A stretch of 64,000 bases of DNA from Bacilli bacterium (GTDB taxonomy: Bacteria; Bacillota_I; Bacilli_A; RF39; UBA660). Numbering within the stretch: position 1 is the first letter of the stretch; every line of letters starts with the position of its first letter. The notes under the pieces were generated by a model that was given only the letters and a program-made list of their open reading frames with translations, was not told the origin of the DNA and searched no databases. The stretch spans positions 1 to 64,000 of the forward strand of contig CAADYO010000018.1 of the NCBI GenBank assembly GCA_900753325.1, in the 5' to 3' direction. The translations under genes were made by a program, and so were the position numbers. This document shows, in pieces, positions 1-8,282 of the stretch.

Positions 1-2
1 AA

Positions 3-608
3 GGAGAACTTGTTTGTATTTTAGGTCCTTCTGGGGCTGGTAAAACAACTTGTTTAAATATTTTGGGAGGTATGGATACTTTAACAAGTGGAAATGTTTA
101 TGTTGATGGTAAATGTGTTAATAAATTAACTGGTAAGAATTTAATAAAGTATCGAAGAAATGATATTGGTTTTGTTTTTCAATTTTATAATTTAATACAA
201 AATTTAACTGTTATTGAAAATGTAGAGCTTGCCACTCAGCTTTGTAAAAATCCTTTAAAACCAGAGGAAATATTAAATAAAGTTGGACTTAGAGATAGAA
301 TGAATAATTTTCCAGCTCAACTTAGTGGGGGAGAACAACAAAGGGTTGCAATTGCTAGAGCTATTTGTAAAAATCCTAAGCTTTTGTTATGTGATGAACC
401 TACGGGGGCCTTAGATTATAAAACGGGTAAACAAATACTTAAATTGCTTCAAGATACATGTAGATTAGAACATATGACAGTTGTAATTATTACACATAAC
501 TCTGCGATTAGTCCAATGGCTGATAAAGTTATTAAGTTTAAAAATGGTTCTGTTAGTGATATTGTTATTAATGAAAAACCTATGGATATAAAGGATATTG
601 AGTGGTAA
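3..608 (+). CDS. ABC transporter ATP-binding protein (5' end outside window)
   Basis: The reading frame is open from the first bases of the window, so the true start lies upstream; 201 residues are visible. It is a LolD/MacB-type ABC ATPase that would energise the FtsX-type permease encoded next. The Walker A motif GPSGAGKTT lies at the very start. The signature [14 protein letters not shown] and Walker [13 protein letters not shown] follow in order, then an H-loop in IITHNS. The family's usual length is about 220-250 residues, so only about 30 are missing. Its stop overlaps the start region of the permease gene, indicating one operon. The transported substrate cannot be told from the sequence. 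Confidence 0.93.
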   Translation, partial: GELVCILGPSGAGKTTCLNILGGMDTLTSGNVYVDGKCVNKLTGKNLIKYRRNDIGFVFQFYNLIQNLTVIENVELATQLCKNPLKPEEILNKVGLRDRMNNFPAQLSGGEQQRVAIARAICKNPKLLLCDEPTGALDYKTGKQILKLLQDTCRLEHMTVVIITHNSAISPMADKVIKFKNGSVSDIVINEKPMDIKDIEW

Positions 609-609
609 A

Positions 610-3045
610 ATGAAAACTATGTTATTTAAACATATATTTATGAAGATAAAGCAAAATTATAAAAGATTTTTATCTTTATTATCTATGGCCCTTCTTGGAA
701 TTGGTTTTTATGCAGGAATTGAAGCTTGTAGTCCAGATATGCTTAAAACTTTAGATAAATTTTATGATGATAATAATGTTTATGATATAAAAGTTGTTTC
801 TAATCTTGGACTTGATGATAAAGATATAAATAGTTTATCTAAAATAGGTGGATTTGATAAAGTAATTGGTTCATATGAAACAGATACTTATTTAAAGTTA
901 AATAATGAACAATATGTTGTTAAAGTAATGGGGTTAAATAATAGTATTAATAAAGTTTATTTAGAAGATGGTAGTTTACCTAATGGTAATAATGAAATTG
1001 TTGTTGAAAAAAAGATGCTTTTAGATAATAATTTAAGTATTGGAGATTCTATTAATATTTTGGGTAGTAATAAAAAAATAGTAGGAACTGTTATAAGTCC
1101 TTTGTATTTTTCTTCTGAAAGACCTAGTACTAATTTAGGTAGTGGTAAAGTTAATTATTATGCTTATACTTTGGAAGATGTATTAAAAAGTGATTATTAT
1201 AGTGCTATTTATATAACTTTAAATAATACTAAAAATATGCTAACTAATAGTAAAGAATATAAAAATGTTATTGATGATGCTATTAATAAGATTGATGTTA
1301 TAAAAAAAGAAAGAGAAGATGAAAAATATAATGAGTTATATGGCATAAGTATAAATGAAAATGAACTTGTTAAACCACATTGGTATCTTTACGATAGGTT
1401 AGATAATAATTCATATAAAGAATTAATTAATGCAAGTGATAATATAAAGAATTTAGGAAATGTTTTTCCTTTAATATTTTTTGTAATTGCTGTTTTAGTT
1501 AGTCTTATTTCAATGATGAGGATGATTGAAGAAGATAGAACTGAAAATGGTACATTAAAGTCTTTAGGTTATAATAATTTTTATATTACTTTAAAATATG
1601 TTGTTTATTCACTTTTGGCAACTGTTATTGGGGGTATTTTAGGTGTTTTTATTGGTTCTTATTTAATTCCTTATGTTATTTGGAATATTTATAAAAAATT
1701 ATTTAATATACCGATATTTATATATTCAATTAATAGTGCATATAATATGATTGGTTTTTGGATATGTATATTATGTATTTGTGGTACAGCATGTTTTATA
1801 TGTATTTATAATTTAAAAGATGTTCCTGCAAATTTAATGAGACCTAAAGTACCTAAATCTGGTAGAAAAATATTACTTGAAAAAATATCATTTATTTGGA
1901 AAAGACTTAAATTTTCTGATAAAATAACTATTAGAAATATTTTTAGATATAAATCTAGAGTCTTAACAACTATTTTGGGAATTGCTGGATGTACAGCACT
2001 TATTTTGGCAGGTTTTGGTTTAAAAGATTCTATTAAAAATATAAATGATTATCAATATAGTAAAATATTTAAATATGATAAAATGATGATTATTAATGAA
2101 AATGGTGATTATGAAAAGTTACTTAATAAAATTAATAATGAAGAAATTGTTAATAAAGCAGTAGATGTTAATTATCAAAGTATTAGTGTTTTAAAAGGTG
2201 ATATAAAACAAGATGTATCTTTGATAGTACCAAATGATTTTAATAGGTTTAATGAGGTTGTTTCTTTAATTGATTATAAGAATGAAGATAAAATTTATGA
2301 TGATATATTAGATGATAGTTGTGTAATTAGTGAAAAAACTGCGAAACTTTTAAATGTATCTATCGGAGATGATATTACTTTACTTGATAATGAAAATAAT
2401 AGTTATACTATAAAAGTATCTTATATTGTTAAAAATTATATTAATCAGTATATGTACGTAAATAAGAATACTTATAATAGTTTGTTTGGTAATTATAAAG
2501 TAAATTCTTTTCTAATAGATTTAAATGAGTGTACTTCAGATGATAGTAATGATTTTGATATGAAGTATATTGCTAGTAAGGATGCTGTTTCTATTATTAA
2601 TAATAGTGATGTGAAAGATGTGTTAAATGATATGTTATCATCTATTGATTCTATAGTGGCTATTTTAATTATTGCAGCAGCAATGTTAGCTTTTGTGGTT
2701 TTATACAATTTGTCTAATATAAATATTAGTGAAAGAAAAAGGGAAATAGCTACACTTAAAGTGTTAGGTTTTTATGTTAAAGAAGTTGATAAATATATAA
2801 ATAGAGAAACTATTATATTGACAATACTTGGCATATTAATTGGTCTTTCATCTGGCTCTTATTTATGTCATTATATTATTTCTACTTGTGAACCTGATTA
2901 TTTAATGTTTGATAGAGAAGTGTTTCTTTTAAGTTATGTTTTTTCAGCTTTAATTACTATTATTTTTACTGTTATTGTTATTGTTGTGACCCATTTTAAT
3001 TTAAAGAATATTGATATGGTTGAATCTTTAAAGAATGTTGAATAG
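610..3045 (+). CDS. FtsX-like ABC permease (MacB-type, two permease domains)
   Basis: An 811-residue membrane permease, partner of the preceding ATPase. It has one N-terminal membrane segment (about residues 10-30), a large extracellular region, and a first FtsX block of three segments around residues 280-400. A cytoplasmic link, a second N-terminal-like segment around 455, another extracellular domain and a final three-segment FtsX block around 685-800 follow. This duplicated layout is typical of antimicrobial-peptide or lipoprotein exporters of Gram-positive bacteria. A TTG four codons upstream is possible, but the ATG just after the upstream stop is more natural. Codon use is strongly T-rich (GAT, GTT, TTA, TTT) compared with genes from 3.6 kb onward, which suggests a different origin. 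Confidence 0.9.
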   Translation: MKTMLFKHIFMKIKQNYKRFLSLLSMALLGIGFYAGIEACSPDMLKTLDKFYDDNNVYDIKVVSNLGLDDKDINSLSKIGGFDKVIGSYETDTYLKLNNEQYVVKVMGLNNSINKVYLEDGSLPNGNNEIVVEKKMLLDNNLSIGDSINILGSNKKIVGTVISPLYFSSERPSTNLGSGKVNYYAYTLEDVLKSDYYSAIYITLNNTKNMLTNSKEYKNVIDDAINKIDVIKKEREDEKYNELYGISINENELVKPHWYLYDRLDNNSYKELINASDNIKNLGNVFPLIFFVIAVLVSLISMMRMIEEDRTENGTLKSLGYNNFYITLKYVVYSLLATVIGGILGVFIGSYLIPYVIWNIYKKLFNIPIFIYSINSAYNMIGFWICILCICGTACFICIYNLKDVPANLMRPKVPKSGRKILLEKISFIWKRLKFSDKITIRNIFRYKSRVLTTILGIAGCTALILAGFGLKDSIKNINDYQYSKIFKYDKMMIINENGDYEKLLNKINNEEIVNKAVDVNYQSISVLKGDIKQDVSLIVPNDFNRFNEVVSLIDYKNEDKIYDDILDDSCVISEKTAKLLNVSIGDDITLLDNENNSYTIKVSYIVKNYINQYMYVNKNTYNSLFGNYKVNSFLIDLNECTSDDSNDFDMKYIASKDAVSIINNSDVKDVLNDMLSSIDSIVAILIIAAAMLAFVVLYNLSNINISERKREIATLKVLGFYVKEVDKYINRETIILTILGILIGLSSGSYLCHYIISTCEPDYLMFDREVFLLSYVFSALITIIFTVIVIVVTHFNLKNIDMVESLKNVE

Positions 3046-3059
3046 TATTTGATGATTAT

Positions 3060-3218
3060 ATGGTTATCCATGTACATAAAACTAGCAATTATGGTGATGG
3101 TGAGTTACTAAAGAAAGAAAAAACTAAATCAACTTCTGGTAAAGCTGCATACAATGAAAAAGGCATCTTTGCTTGTTATTTGGATAACAATGATAAAGTA
3201 TTAAGATTTTATAAATAA
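3060..3218 (+). pseudogene. Short open frame of unknown origin, possible gene remnant
   Basis: An open frame of 52 codons follows directly after the permease stop. Its upstream in-frame codons remain open back to a TGA at 3039. There is no convincing ribosome binding site. The peptide starts MVIHVHKTSN and ends DNNDKVLRFYK, and has the look of the C-terminal part of a soluble protein. I do not recognise it. It lies between the permease and the terminator, so it would be co-transcribed with the ABC genes. It could also be a chance frame. Confidence 0.25.
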
Positions 3219-3252
3219 TTTTATTGTTAAATAGATTACAATTTGCTAGTGA

Positions 3253-3284
3253 GATTAGTTTGAAATATAACTAGTCTTTTTTTT
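3253..3284 (+). terminator. Intrinsic terminator of the ABC transporter operon
   Basis: GATTAGTT and AACTAGTC form an 8-bp stem (one G-T pair) around an 8-base loop. It is followed directly by a run of eight T residues. Confidence 0.8.
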
Positions 3285-3356
3285 GAAAGTAAATTTATTG
3301 TTATTTTTTTAATTCTTTTGCTTCTATATTTAATATAAAAGGGGCTTCTTTATATA

Positions 3357-3386
3357 ACAAAAAAACTAATCCATTTCAGATTAGTT
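3357..3386 (-). terminator. Intrinsic terminator of the tRNA-Gly unit
   Basis: Read on the minus strand, AACTAATC and GATTAGTT form a perfect 8-bp stem with a 7-base loop, followed by seven T residues. It lies about 40 bases past the tRNA 3' end. A further small perfect hairpin (CTCGAA/TTCGAG, 3398-3412) sits between the tRNA and this terminator. Confidence 0.75.
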
Positions 3387-3424
3387 ATTTATCAAAACTC
3401 GAAAAGTTCGAGCAGATTTCACTA

Positions 3425-3498
3425 TGGAGCGGATGATGGGAATCGAACCCACGTAGTCAGCTTGGAAGGCTGAGGTTCTACCATTAAACTACATCCGC
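3425..3498 (-). tRNA. tRNA-Gly (anticodon UCC)
   Basis: The minus strand folds as a 74-base tRNA with acceptor stem GCGGATG/CATCCGC, D-loop AATGGTA, and anticodon loop CTTCCAA giving anticodon UCC. The T-arm GGGTTCGATTCCC and an encoded CCA end are present. The sequence around the anticodon closely resembles other bacterial glycine tRNAs. It reads GGA/GGG codons. It is a single-gene transcription unit between its own promoter and terminator. Confidence 0.96.
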
Positions 3499-3572
3499 AC
3501 ATAAACTTTTTAATCGAACCTCAGTCTTAATTTCCGACGACTAAGTCCGACTAAATAAAGTAGACAATATTA

Positions 3573-3600
3573 ATTATACCAAAAAGTTATAATATGTCAA
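3573..3600 (-). promoter_or_regulatory. Promoter for tRNA-Gly
   Basis: On the minus strand, a consensus -35 TTGACA and a consensus -10 TATAAT are separated by 16 bases, about 75 bases before the mature tRNA 5' end. Confidence 0.8.
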
Positions 3601-3661
3601 CACTTTTTTTTATTGAGATTATTATTTATAATAAAAATATAGAAAAGGTATAGGTGAGAAA

Positions 3662-4348
3662 ATGAAAGTTCTAGCTAGCGACTTTGATAATACTTTATAT
3701 GTTAAAGATGAAAATATATTCAAGAAAAATATTTCATCGCTAAAAGAATTTATAAGTAAAGGTAATTTATTCTGTATAATAACTGGACGTAGTTACACAA
3801 GTATAAAAATTCTCTTAAACGAATACAGCATTCCTTATAGTTATCTAATCTGCGAAGATGGAGCTAAAATATTTAATAATGTTGACTACTGTATAGAAAC
3901 AGTTTTATTGCCAGCCGATGAAGTAACAAAAATCCAAGAAGTATTTAGAAAAAATAATATGCCCTGTTTTTTAGAAGATGGATACAACATTACAGAAAAT
4001 CCAAATGACTGTGTCAAAGTCCTAGCAAAATATACAGATAAAAATGTAGCTGAAGAAATCGTAAGAGAACTTCATGAAACAACAGAAACTTATGCCTACG
4101 TTAGTAGAGAACACATAAATATAACATCTAATCAAACAAATAAAAAACAAGCTCTAAAAAATCTTATGGAGAAAGAACAATTGCAACCAAGTAATATTTT
4201 TGTAATAGGTGATGACATCAATGATTATGAAATGTTAAAAGAATTTTCTGGAGTCGTAATGAAACGCCATCATCCAAAACTAGACGAACTTAAAAAAGAT
4301 GAATGCGAAAAATTATACGAATATATAGAAGAGTTAATTAATTATTAA
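3662..4348 (+). CDS. Cof-type HAD-superfamily phosphatase
   Basis: A 228-residue cytoplasmic HAD hydrolase of the Cof/YbdK type that dephosphorylates small phosphorylated metabolites; the exact substrate is not predictable. Motif I is DFDNTL at residues 7-12 with the nucleophile Asp. Motif II is TGRS near residue 41, and motif IV is GDDINDYEM near residue 183. A cap domain lies between motifs II and III, as in type IIB members. The ATG follows a ribosome site AGGTGAG. It stands upstream of the DedA gene in the same direction, with about 40 bases between. Confidence 0.88.
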   Translation: MKVLASDFDNTLYVKDENIFKKNISSLKEFISKGNLFCIITGRSYTSIKILLNEYSIPYSYLICEDGAKIFNNVDYCIETVLLPADEVTKIQEVFRKNNMPCFLEDGYNITENPNDCVKVLAKYTDKNVAEEIVRELHETTETYAYVSREHINITSNQTNKKQALKNLMEKEQLQPSNIFVIGDDINDYEMLKEFSGVVMKRHHPKLDELKKDECEKLYEYIEELINY

Positions 4349-4390
4349 TTCTTCTTTTTAATTATTCATATTATTATATAAGGTGATGAT

Positions 4391-4996
4391 ATGAATATAG
4401 GAGAATTTGCTATTAATTTAATTAGTAATTATGGATACCTTGGTATGTTTTTAGGAATGGTATTAGAAGCCGTAATAATAATAATCCCCAGTGAAGCCAT
4501 TTTAGCAACAGGAGGTATTCTAGCTAGTCAAAAAATATTTACCTTACTTGGAGCCTTCCTAACAGGATTACTTGGTAGTGTTTTTTGTGCCATAATAATC
4601 TATTATATGGGCTACTTTGGTGGTAAAGCCTTCGTTAAAAAATATGGAAAATACTTTTTTATGAAAGAAGAAGATATTGAAAAGAGTGACTCCTGGTACC
4701 AAAAGTATGGACTTTTAGCAGCTTTAATAGGTAGAAATTTTCCTATCATTAGAACTTTAATATCTCTACCAATTGGTATTATGAGATTATCCTTTACTAA
4801 ATTTTTAATATATACAATTATTGGATCAATTCCTTGGACATTTGCCTTTGTATACTTTGGTTATACCTTAGGAAATAATTGGACAATAATAAATGAGTAT
4901 GTCCAAAAGCTAAAAGTTCCAATTAAAATTCTTATAGCTTTATTAATAGTAAGTTATCTTTATAAAAAAACAATCCAGTTAAAAAAGAGAAAATAG
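4391..4996 (+). CDS. DedA family membrane protein
   Basis: A 201-residue polytopic membrane protein of the DedA/SNARE-associated family. In other bacteria these act in lipid-carrier recycling (undecaprenyl phosphate or phosphatidylethanolamine flipping) and membrane energetics. The family pattern is visible: an acidic membrane stretch with IIPSEAILATGG near residue 33, then GRNFPIIRTLISLPIG around residues 114-129. Two C-terminal membrane segments follow. The ATG lies behind GGTGATGAT. It is probably co-transcribed with the small membrane protein that follows. Confidence 0.9.
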   Translation: MNIGEFAINLISNYGYLGMFLGMVLEAVIIIIPSEAILATGGILASQKIFTLLGAFLTGLLGSVFCAIIIYYMGYFGGKAFVKKYGKYFFMKEEDIEKSDSWYQKYGLLAALIGRNFPIIRTLISLPIGIMRLSFTKFLIYTIIGSIPWTFAFVYFGYTLGNNWTIINEYVQKLKVPIKILIALLIVSYLYKKTIQLKKRK

Positions 4997-5027
4997 TACT
5001 TTTGCATACATTATTATAGGTGATGCT

Positions 5028-5219
5028 ATGCAAAATAAAAAGATAATAAAAAAATTAGTTTTAAATACAACTCTTATAGGAAATGTCATATTATCAGGTA
5101 TAATTATTTCAGGAACATATGAACCATGTCCGGAAATTATTACTTTAACAGCAGTAACAGTTGCCTCAACATCATATTTTGTTAAGATAAAATTACGAGA
5201 AAATAATAAAAATAACTAG
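5028..5219 (+). CDS. Small membrane protein of unknown function
   Basis: A 63-residue protein with a basic N-terminus (KKIIKKLV), a hydrophobic segment around residues 12-30, a short loop containing CPE, and a second hydrophobic segment around 37-52 ending in basic residues. It starts at an ATG after AGGTGATGCT, 31 bases past the DedA stop, and ends before typA. I do not recognise a family. The position suggests a DedA-linked accessory peptide, but that is inference. Confidence 0.6.
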   Translation: MQNKKIIKKLVLNTTLIGNVILSGIIISGTYEPCPEIITLTAVTVASTSYFVKIKLRENNKNN

Positions 5220-5278
5220 TTTTTCCAAACAATATGTGTTATAATGGTGAACGTCGTAAAAAAGAGGTGTACTTATAT

Positions 5279-7096
5279 ATGGAAAAAAGAAATGTAGCAA
5301 TTATAGCTCACGTTGACCATGGCAAAACAACATTGGTTGATGAAATATTAAAAACATCTGGTATGTTTAGAGAAAATGAAGATGTTAGTAATGTATCCAT
5401 GGATTCAAATGCGTTAGAAAAAGAAAGAGGAATAACAATACTTGCTAAAACAACAGCCTTAGATTATAAAGGCGTTAGAATTAACATCCTTGATACTCCA
5501 GGACATGCAGACTTTGGTGGAGAAGTAGAACGTATCATGAATATGGTTGATGGTGTTTTATTAGTAGTAGATGCTTATGAAGGACCAATGCCACAGACGA
5601 GATTTGTTTTAAAGAAAGCTTTTGCCGCTAAAGTAAAGCCAATTGTTATTATCAATAAAGTTGATAAGCCAAGTGCAAGATGTAAACAAGTTTTAGATGA
5701 GGTTTTAGACTTATTTATTGAACTAGGAGCCGATGACTCACAATTAGATTTTAAAGTGCTTTATGCATCAGCAATCAATGGAACATGCTCATTAAGTGAT
5801 AATTTAGAAGATCAAACTCCAGGATTTACTGAAGTTCTAGATACAATTCTTGAAGAAATACCAGCTCCAACAGGTGATGTTAATAAACCATTACAATTCC
5901 AACCAGCTTTATTGGACTATAATGAATTTGTTGGTAGAATTGGTATTGGCCTTGTTCATAACGGAAAAATTAAAACCGGTGAAATGGTTACTTGCTGTCG
6001 TCTAGATGGAACAACAAAGCAGTTCAGAATTCAAAAACTATTTGGATACTACGGTTATCACCGTATTGAAATAGAAGAAGCAGATGCCGGCGACATAGTA
6101 GCAATAGCTGGACTTGCTGATATTTCAGTAGGTGAAACAATATGTAATAATAATGCTATTGAACCATTACCACAATTACACATTGATGAGCCAACCCTAC
6201 AAATGACGTTTGGAACTAACTCATCACCATTTGTTGGCCGTGATGGTAAAATTGTAACAGCCAGAAAAATAGAAGAACGTTTAATGCGTGAGACTCAAAA
6301 AGACGTTAGTCTACATGTAACACCAGCAAGTAATGAATCATACTTAGTTGCTGGACGTGGAGAATTACATTTAGGTATATTAATTGAAAATATGCGTCGT
6401 GAAGGTTTTGAGCTTGAAGTTTCTAAGCCAAGCGTAATTATAAAAGAAATTGATGGGCAAAAGTGTGAACCATATGAAGAATTACAAATAGAAGTACCAG
6501 AAGAAAGCGTTGGTTCAGTAATTGAACAACTTGGTACCCGTGGTGGAAAAATGGAAAGTATGTCTAATTTTGAAAATCAAGTTAGATTAATTTATACAAT
6601 TCCATCTCGTGGCTTAATTGGTTTTTCAACAGAATTCATGACTCTAACCAAGGGTTACGGAATAATGAATCATACCTTTAAAGAATATTTACCATATGAA
6701 AATATTGAAGTAGGTGAAAGAAAACTTGGCGTTTTAGTTTCTATGGAAAATGGGGCTGCTACAGCTTACTCAATTGGTAACTTAGAAGACCGTGGTGTTA
6801 TGTTCATTGAACCAGGAACAGAAGTATATGAAGGTATGGTAGTTGGAGAATGTAACCGTGATAATGACTTAGCAGTAAATGTTGTTAAAGGTAAACAATT
6901 AACTAATACAAGAGCTGCCGGATCAGATCATACAGTTGTTTTAAAAAGGCCTAGACCAATATCACTTGAATATGCTCTAGATTACATAAACTCCGATGAA
7001 TTAGTAGAGGTAACTCCACACAACATTCGTATCAGAAAAAGAATTTTAAATACTGAAGAACGTAAAAAATATGATGCACGTGTAAAAAATAACTAA
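5279..7096 (+). CDS. typA: Ribosome-associated GTPase TypA/BipA
   Basis: A 605-residue translational GTPase involved in ribosome assembly and stress adaptation. G1 is AHVDHGKTT near residue 10, G2 contains RGITI, G3 is [14 protein letters not shown], and G4 is [10 protein letters not shown]. Domain II, an EF-G-like domain and the BipA C-terminal domain follow, with normal family length. An in-frame ATG 45 bases upstream exists, but the ATG used here begins with the family's standard [15 protein letters not shown] and sits behind AAAGAGGTG. The gene ends in a terminator whose stem includes its stop codon. Confidence 0.97.
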   Translation: MEKRNVAIIAHVDHGKTTLVDEILKTSGMFRENEDVSNVSMDSNALEKERGITILAKTTALDYKGVRINILDTPGHADFGGEVERIMNMVDGVLLVVDAYEGPMPQTRFVLKKAFAAKVKPIVIINKVDKPSARCKQVLDEVLDLFIELGADDSQLDFKVLYASAINGTCSLSDNLEDQTPGFTEVLDTILEEIPAPTGDVNKPLQFQPALLDYNEFVGRIGIGLVHNGKIKTGEMVTCCRLDGTTKQFRIQKLFGYYGYHRIEIEEADAGDIVAIAGLADISVGETICNNNAIEPLPQLHIDEPTLQMTFGTNSSPFVGRDGKIVTARKIEERLMRETQKDVSLHVTPASNESYLVAGRGELHLGILIENMRREGFELEVSKPSVIIKEIDGQKCEPYEELQIEVPEESVGSVIEQLGTRGGKMESMSNFENQVRLIYTIPSRGLIGFSTEFMTLTKGYGIMNHTFKEYLPYENIEVGERKLGVLVSMENGAATAYSIGNLEDRGVMFIEPGTEVYEGMVVGECNRDNDLAVNVVKGKQLTNTRAAGSDHTVVLKRPRPISLEYALDYINSDELVEVTPHNIRIRKRILNTEERKKYDARVKNN

Positions 7097-7122
7097 AAAT
7101 AACCAAAATAGTTATTTTTTTC
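7086..7122 (+). terminator. Intrinsic terminator of typA
   Basis: AAAATAACTA and TAGTTATTTT form a 10-bp stem that spans the typA stop codon, followed by a T-run. Confidence 0.75.
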
Positions 7123-7151
7123 TTGGTAATTTTTTCATTATTTGCTATAAT
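7123..7151 (+). promoter_or_regulatory. Promoter for the 7178 gene
   Basis: A TTGGTA -35 and a consensus TATAAT -10 are separated by 17 bases, directly after the typA terminator and 27 bases before the next start codon. Confidence 0.65.
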
Positions 7152-7177
7152 TAACTTAAGAATAGAGGTGGACATGC

Positions 7178-7870
7178 ATGAGAAAAAAACAAGAAAGCAC
7201 AACCAATGGCGAACAAATGTCAAAAGAGGAATTAACAAGAACTCAAGTATTAAATCTTAGTGATTTTGAACAAGTTACAAAATACGAAAAGTCAACAAGC
7301 AAAAGACCAGCTATTTTTTTAGCTATTCTAGGTTTATTTTGCATAATAAGTGGTATTTCATATAATCCAATAATGAATATAGTAATTGAGAAAATAACTC
7401 CACCAAAACCAACTATAAGTAAACGTATTATTGATAAAAGTAATATTTCAGAAGTTGCCAGTGAAACTTTAACATGTCACTATGCTATTACTGATAATAA
7501 TTTAGGAGTTGAATTAATTTTAGATACTAATCTTGTTTTTTATAATAATCAATTAGATTCATACACTAAAACAATGGACTATGTTCCAATTTTAGGAAAA
7601 GAAAAATTAGGAAAAACAGCAGTTGATACATATTATCAAGTCTTTAAAAACTTTGAAGCCATAAGTATCCCTGGATATACAACAAAAACAACTCAAATAG
7701 GTAATGGCTTTGAAACACAAACAACATTTGATTTAAAAACACTAAATCCCTCACTTTTAACAGTAGAACATAAAAGCTATGCTGTAACAAACGCTGATTT
7801 TCAATATGGAGATAGTAAAGAAGCAACTATTCAAAAAGCCGTAGCATATGGTTATAATACTTGTGAATAG
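7178..7870 (+). CDS. Membrane-anchored extracytoplasmic protein, unknown function
   Basis: A 230-residue protein with a hydrophilic cytoplasmic N-terminus of about 45 residues, one membrane segment around residues 46-64 (AIFLAILGLFCIISGI), and an extracellular domain of about 160 residues. The outer part is rich in T and beta-prone stretches. It has two cysteines that could pair (TCHYAI near 103 and the C-terminal NTCE). The ATG follows AGAGGTGGACATGC. The single-pass layout faintly recalls small lipoprotein-like DUF1307 proteins, but there is no lipobox and I would not assign it. It forms its own transcription unit. Confidence 0.75.
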   Translation: MRKKQESTTNGEQMSKEELTRTQVLNLSDFEQVTKYEKSTSKRPAIFLAILGLFCIISGISYNPIMNIVIEKITPPKPTISKRIIDKSNISEVASETLTCHYAITDNNLGVELILDTNLVFYNNQLDSYTKTMDYVPILGKEKLGKTAVDTYYQVFKNFEAISIPGYTTKTTQIGNGFETQTTFDLKTLNPSLLTVEHKSYAVTNADFQYGDSKEATIQKAVAYGYNTCE

Positions 7871-7879
7871 TAAAAAAAT

Positions 7880-7910
7880 ATAAAAAAAAAGACTGCATCA
7901 ATTATGCAGC
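7880..7910 (-). terminator. Intrinsic terminator of rpmB (stop codon inside the stem)
   Basis: On the minus strand, CTGCAT and ATGCAG form a stem with loop AATTG, followed by TC and about nine T residues. The rpmB stop codon lies at the top of the hairpin. Read on the plus strand, the same stem is followed by CTTTTTC, so it may also stop transcription from the converging 7178 gene. Confidence 0.75.
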
Positions 7911-8081
7911 TTTTTCATTCTTTAATAAAGTTCTCTTTTCTTTTGCTGAGATTCTAGTCTTTGTACCATCAGCAAGTCTATAAACTTGTAAATTTAATTT
8001 TTGTCTTGATTTAGTTGTATTTAAAGCATGAGATCTCATATTTTTAACATTACCAACTCTTTTTGATATATTAACTGCCAT
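7902..8081 (-). CDS. rpmB: 50S ribosomal protein L28
   Basis: A 59-residue protein. It carries the L28 core, NMRSHALNTTKSRQKLNLQ, followed by a strand with LADGTKTRISAKEKRTLLK. The N-terminal half lacks the zinc-ribbon cysteines found in some L28 proteins (C-minus form), and the protein is at the short end of the family. The ATG is preceded by a strong ribosome site AAAGGAGGG at 5 bases. It is transcribed alone on the minus strand from a clear promoter and ends in a terminator hairpin. Confidence 0.93.
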   Translation of the reverse strand: MAVNISKRVGNVKNMRSHALNTTKSRQKLNLQVYRLADGTKTRISAKEKRTLLKNEKAA

Positions 8082-8117
8082 ACTATCCCTCCTTTGGTTT
8101 TCTTCATCTGCTTTATA

Positions 8118-8146
8118 ACTTTAACATAAAACCCACCGAAAGTCAA
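8118..8146 (-). promoter_or_regulatory. Promoter for rpmB
   Basis: On the minus strand, TTGACT and TAAAGT are separated by 17 bases, 37 bases before the L28 start codon. Confidence 0.65.
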
Positions 8147-8282
8147 ACAAAATACTTAAAAATAAAGGAAATAGTAAGAATTAAATTTTTAAAAACAGAA
8201 AAAATATAAATATAAGTTATAAATGTATTATTAAACTTCTTAGATATTTATGATAAAATAAAAATGAAAAGGAGATGTTATT

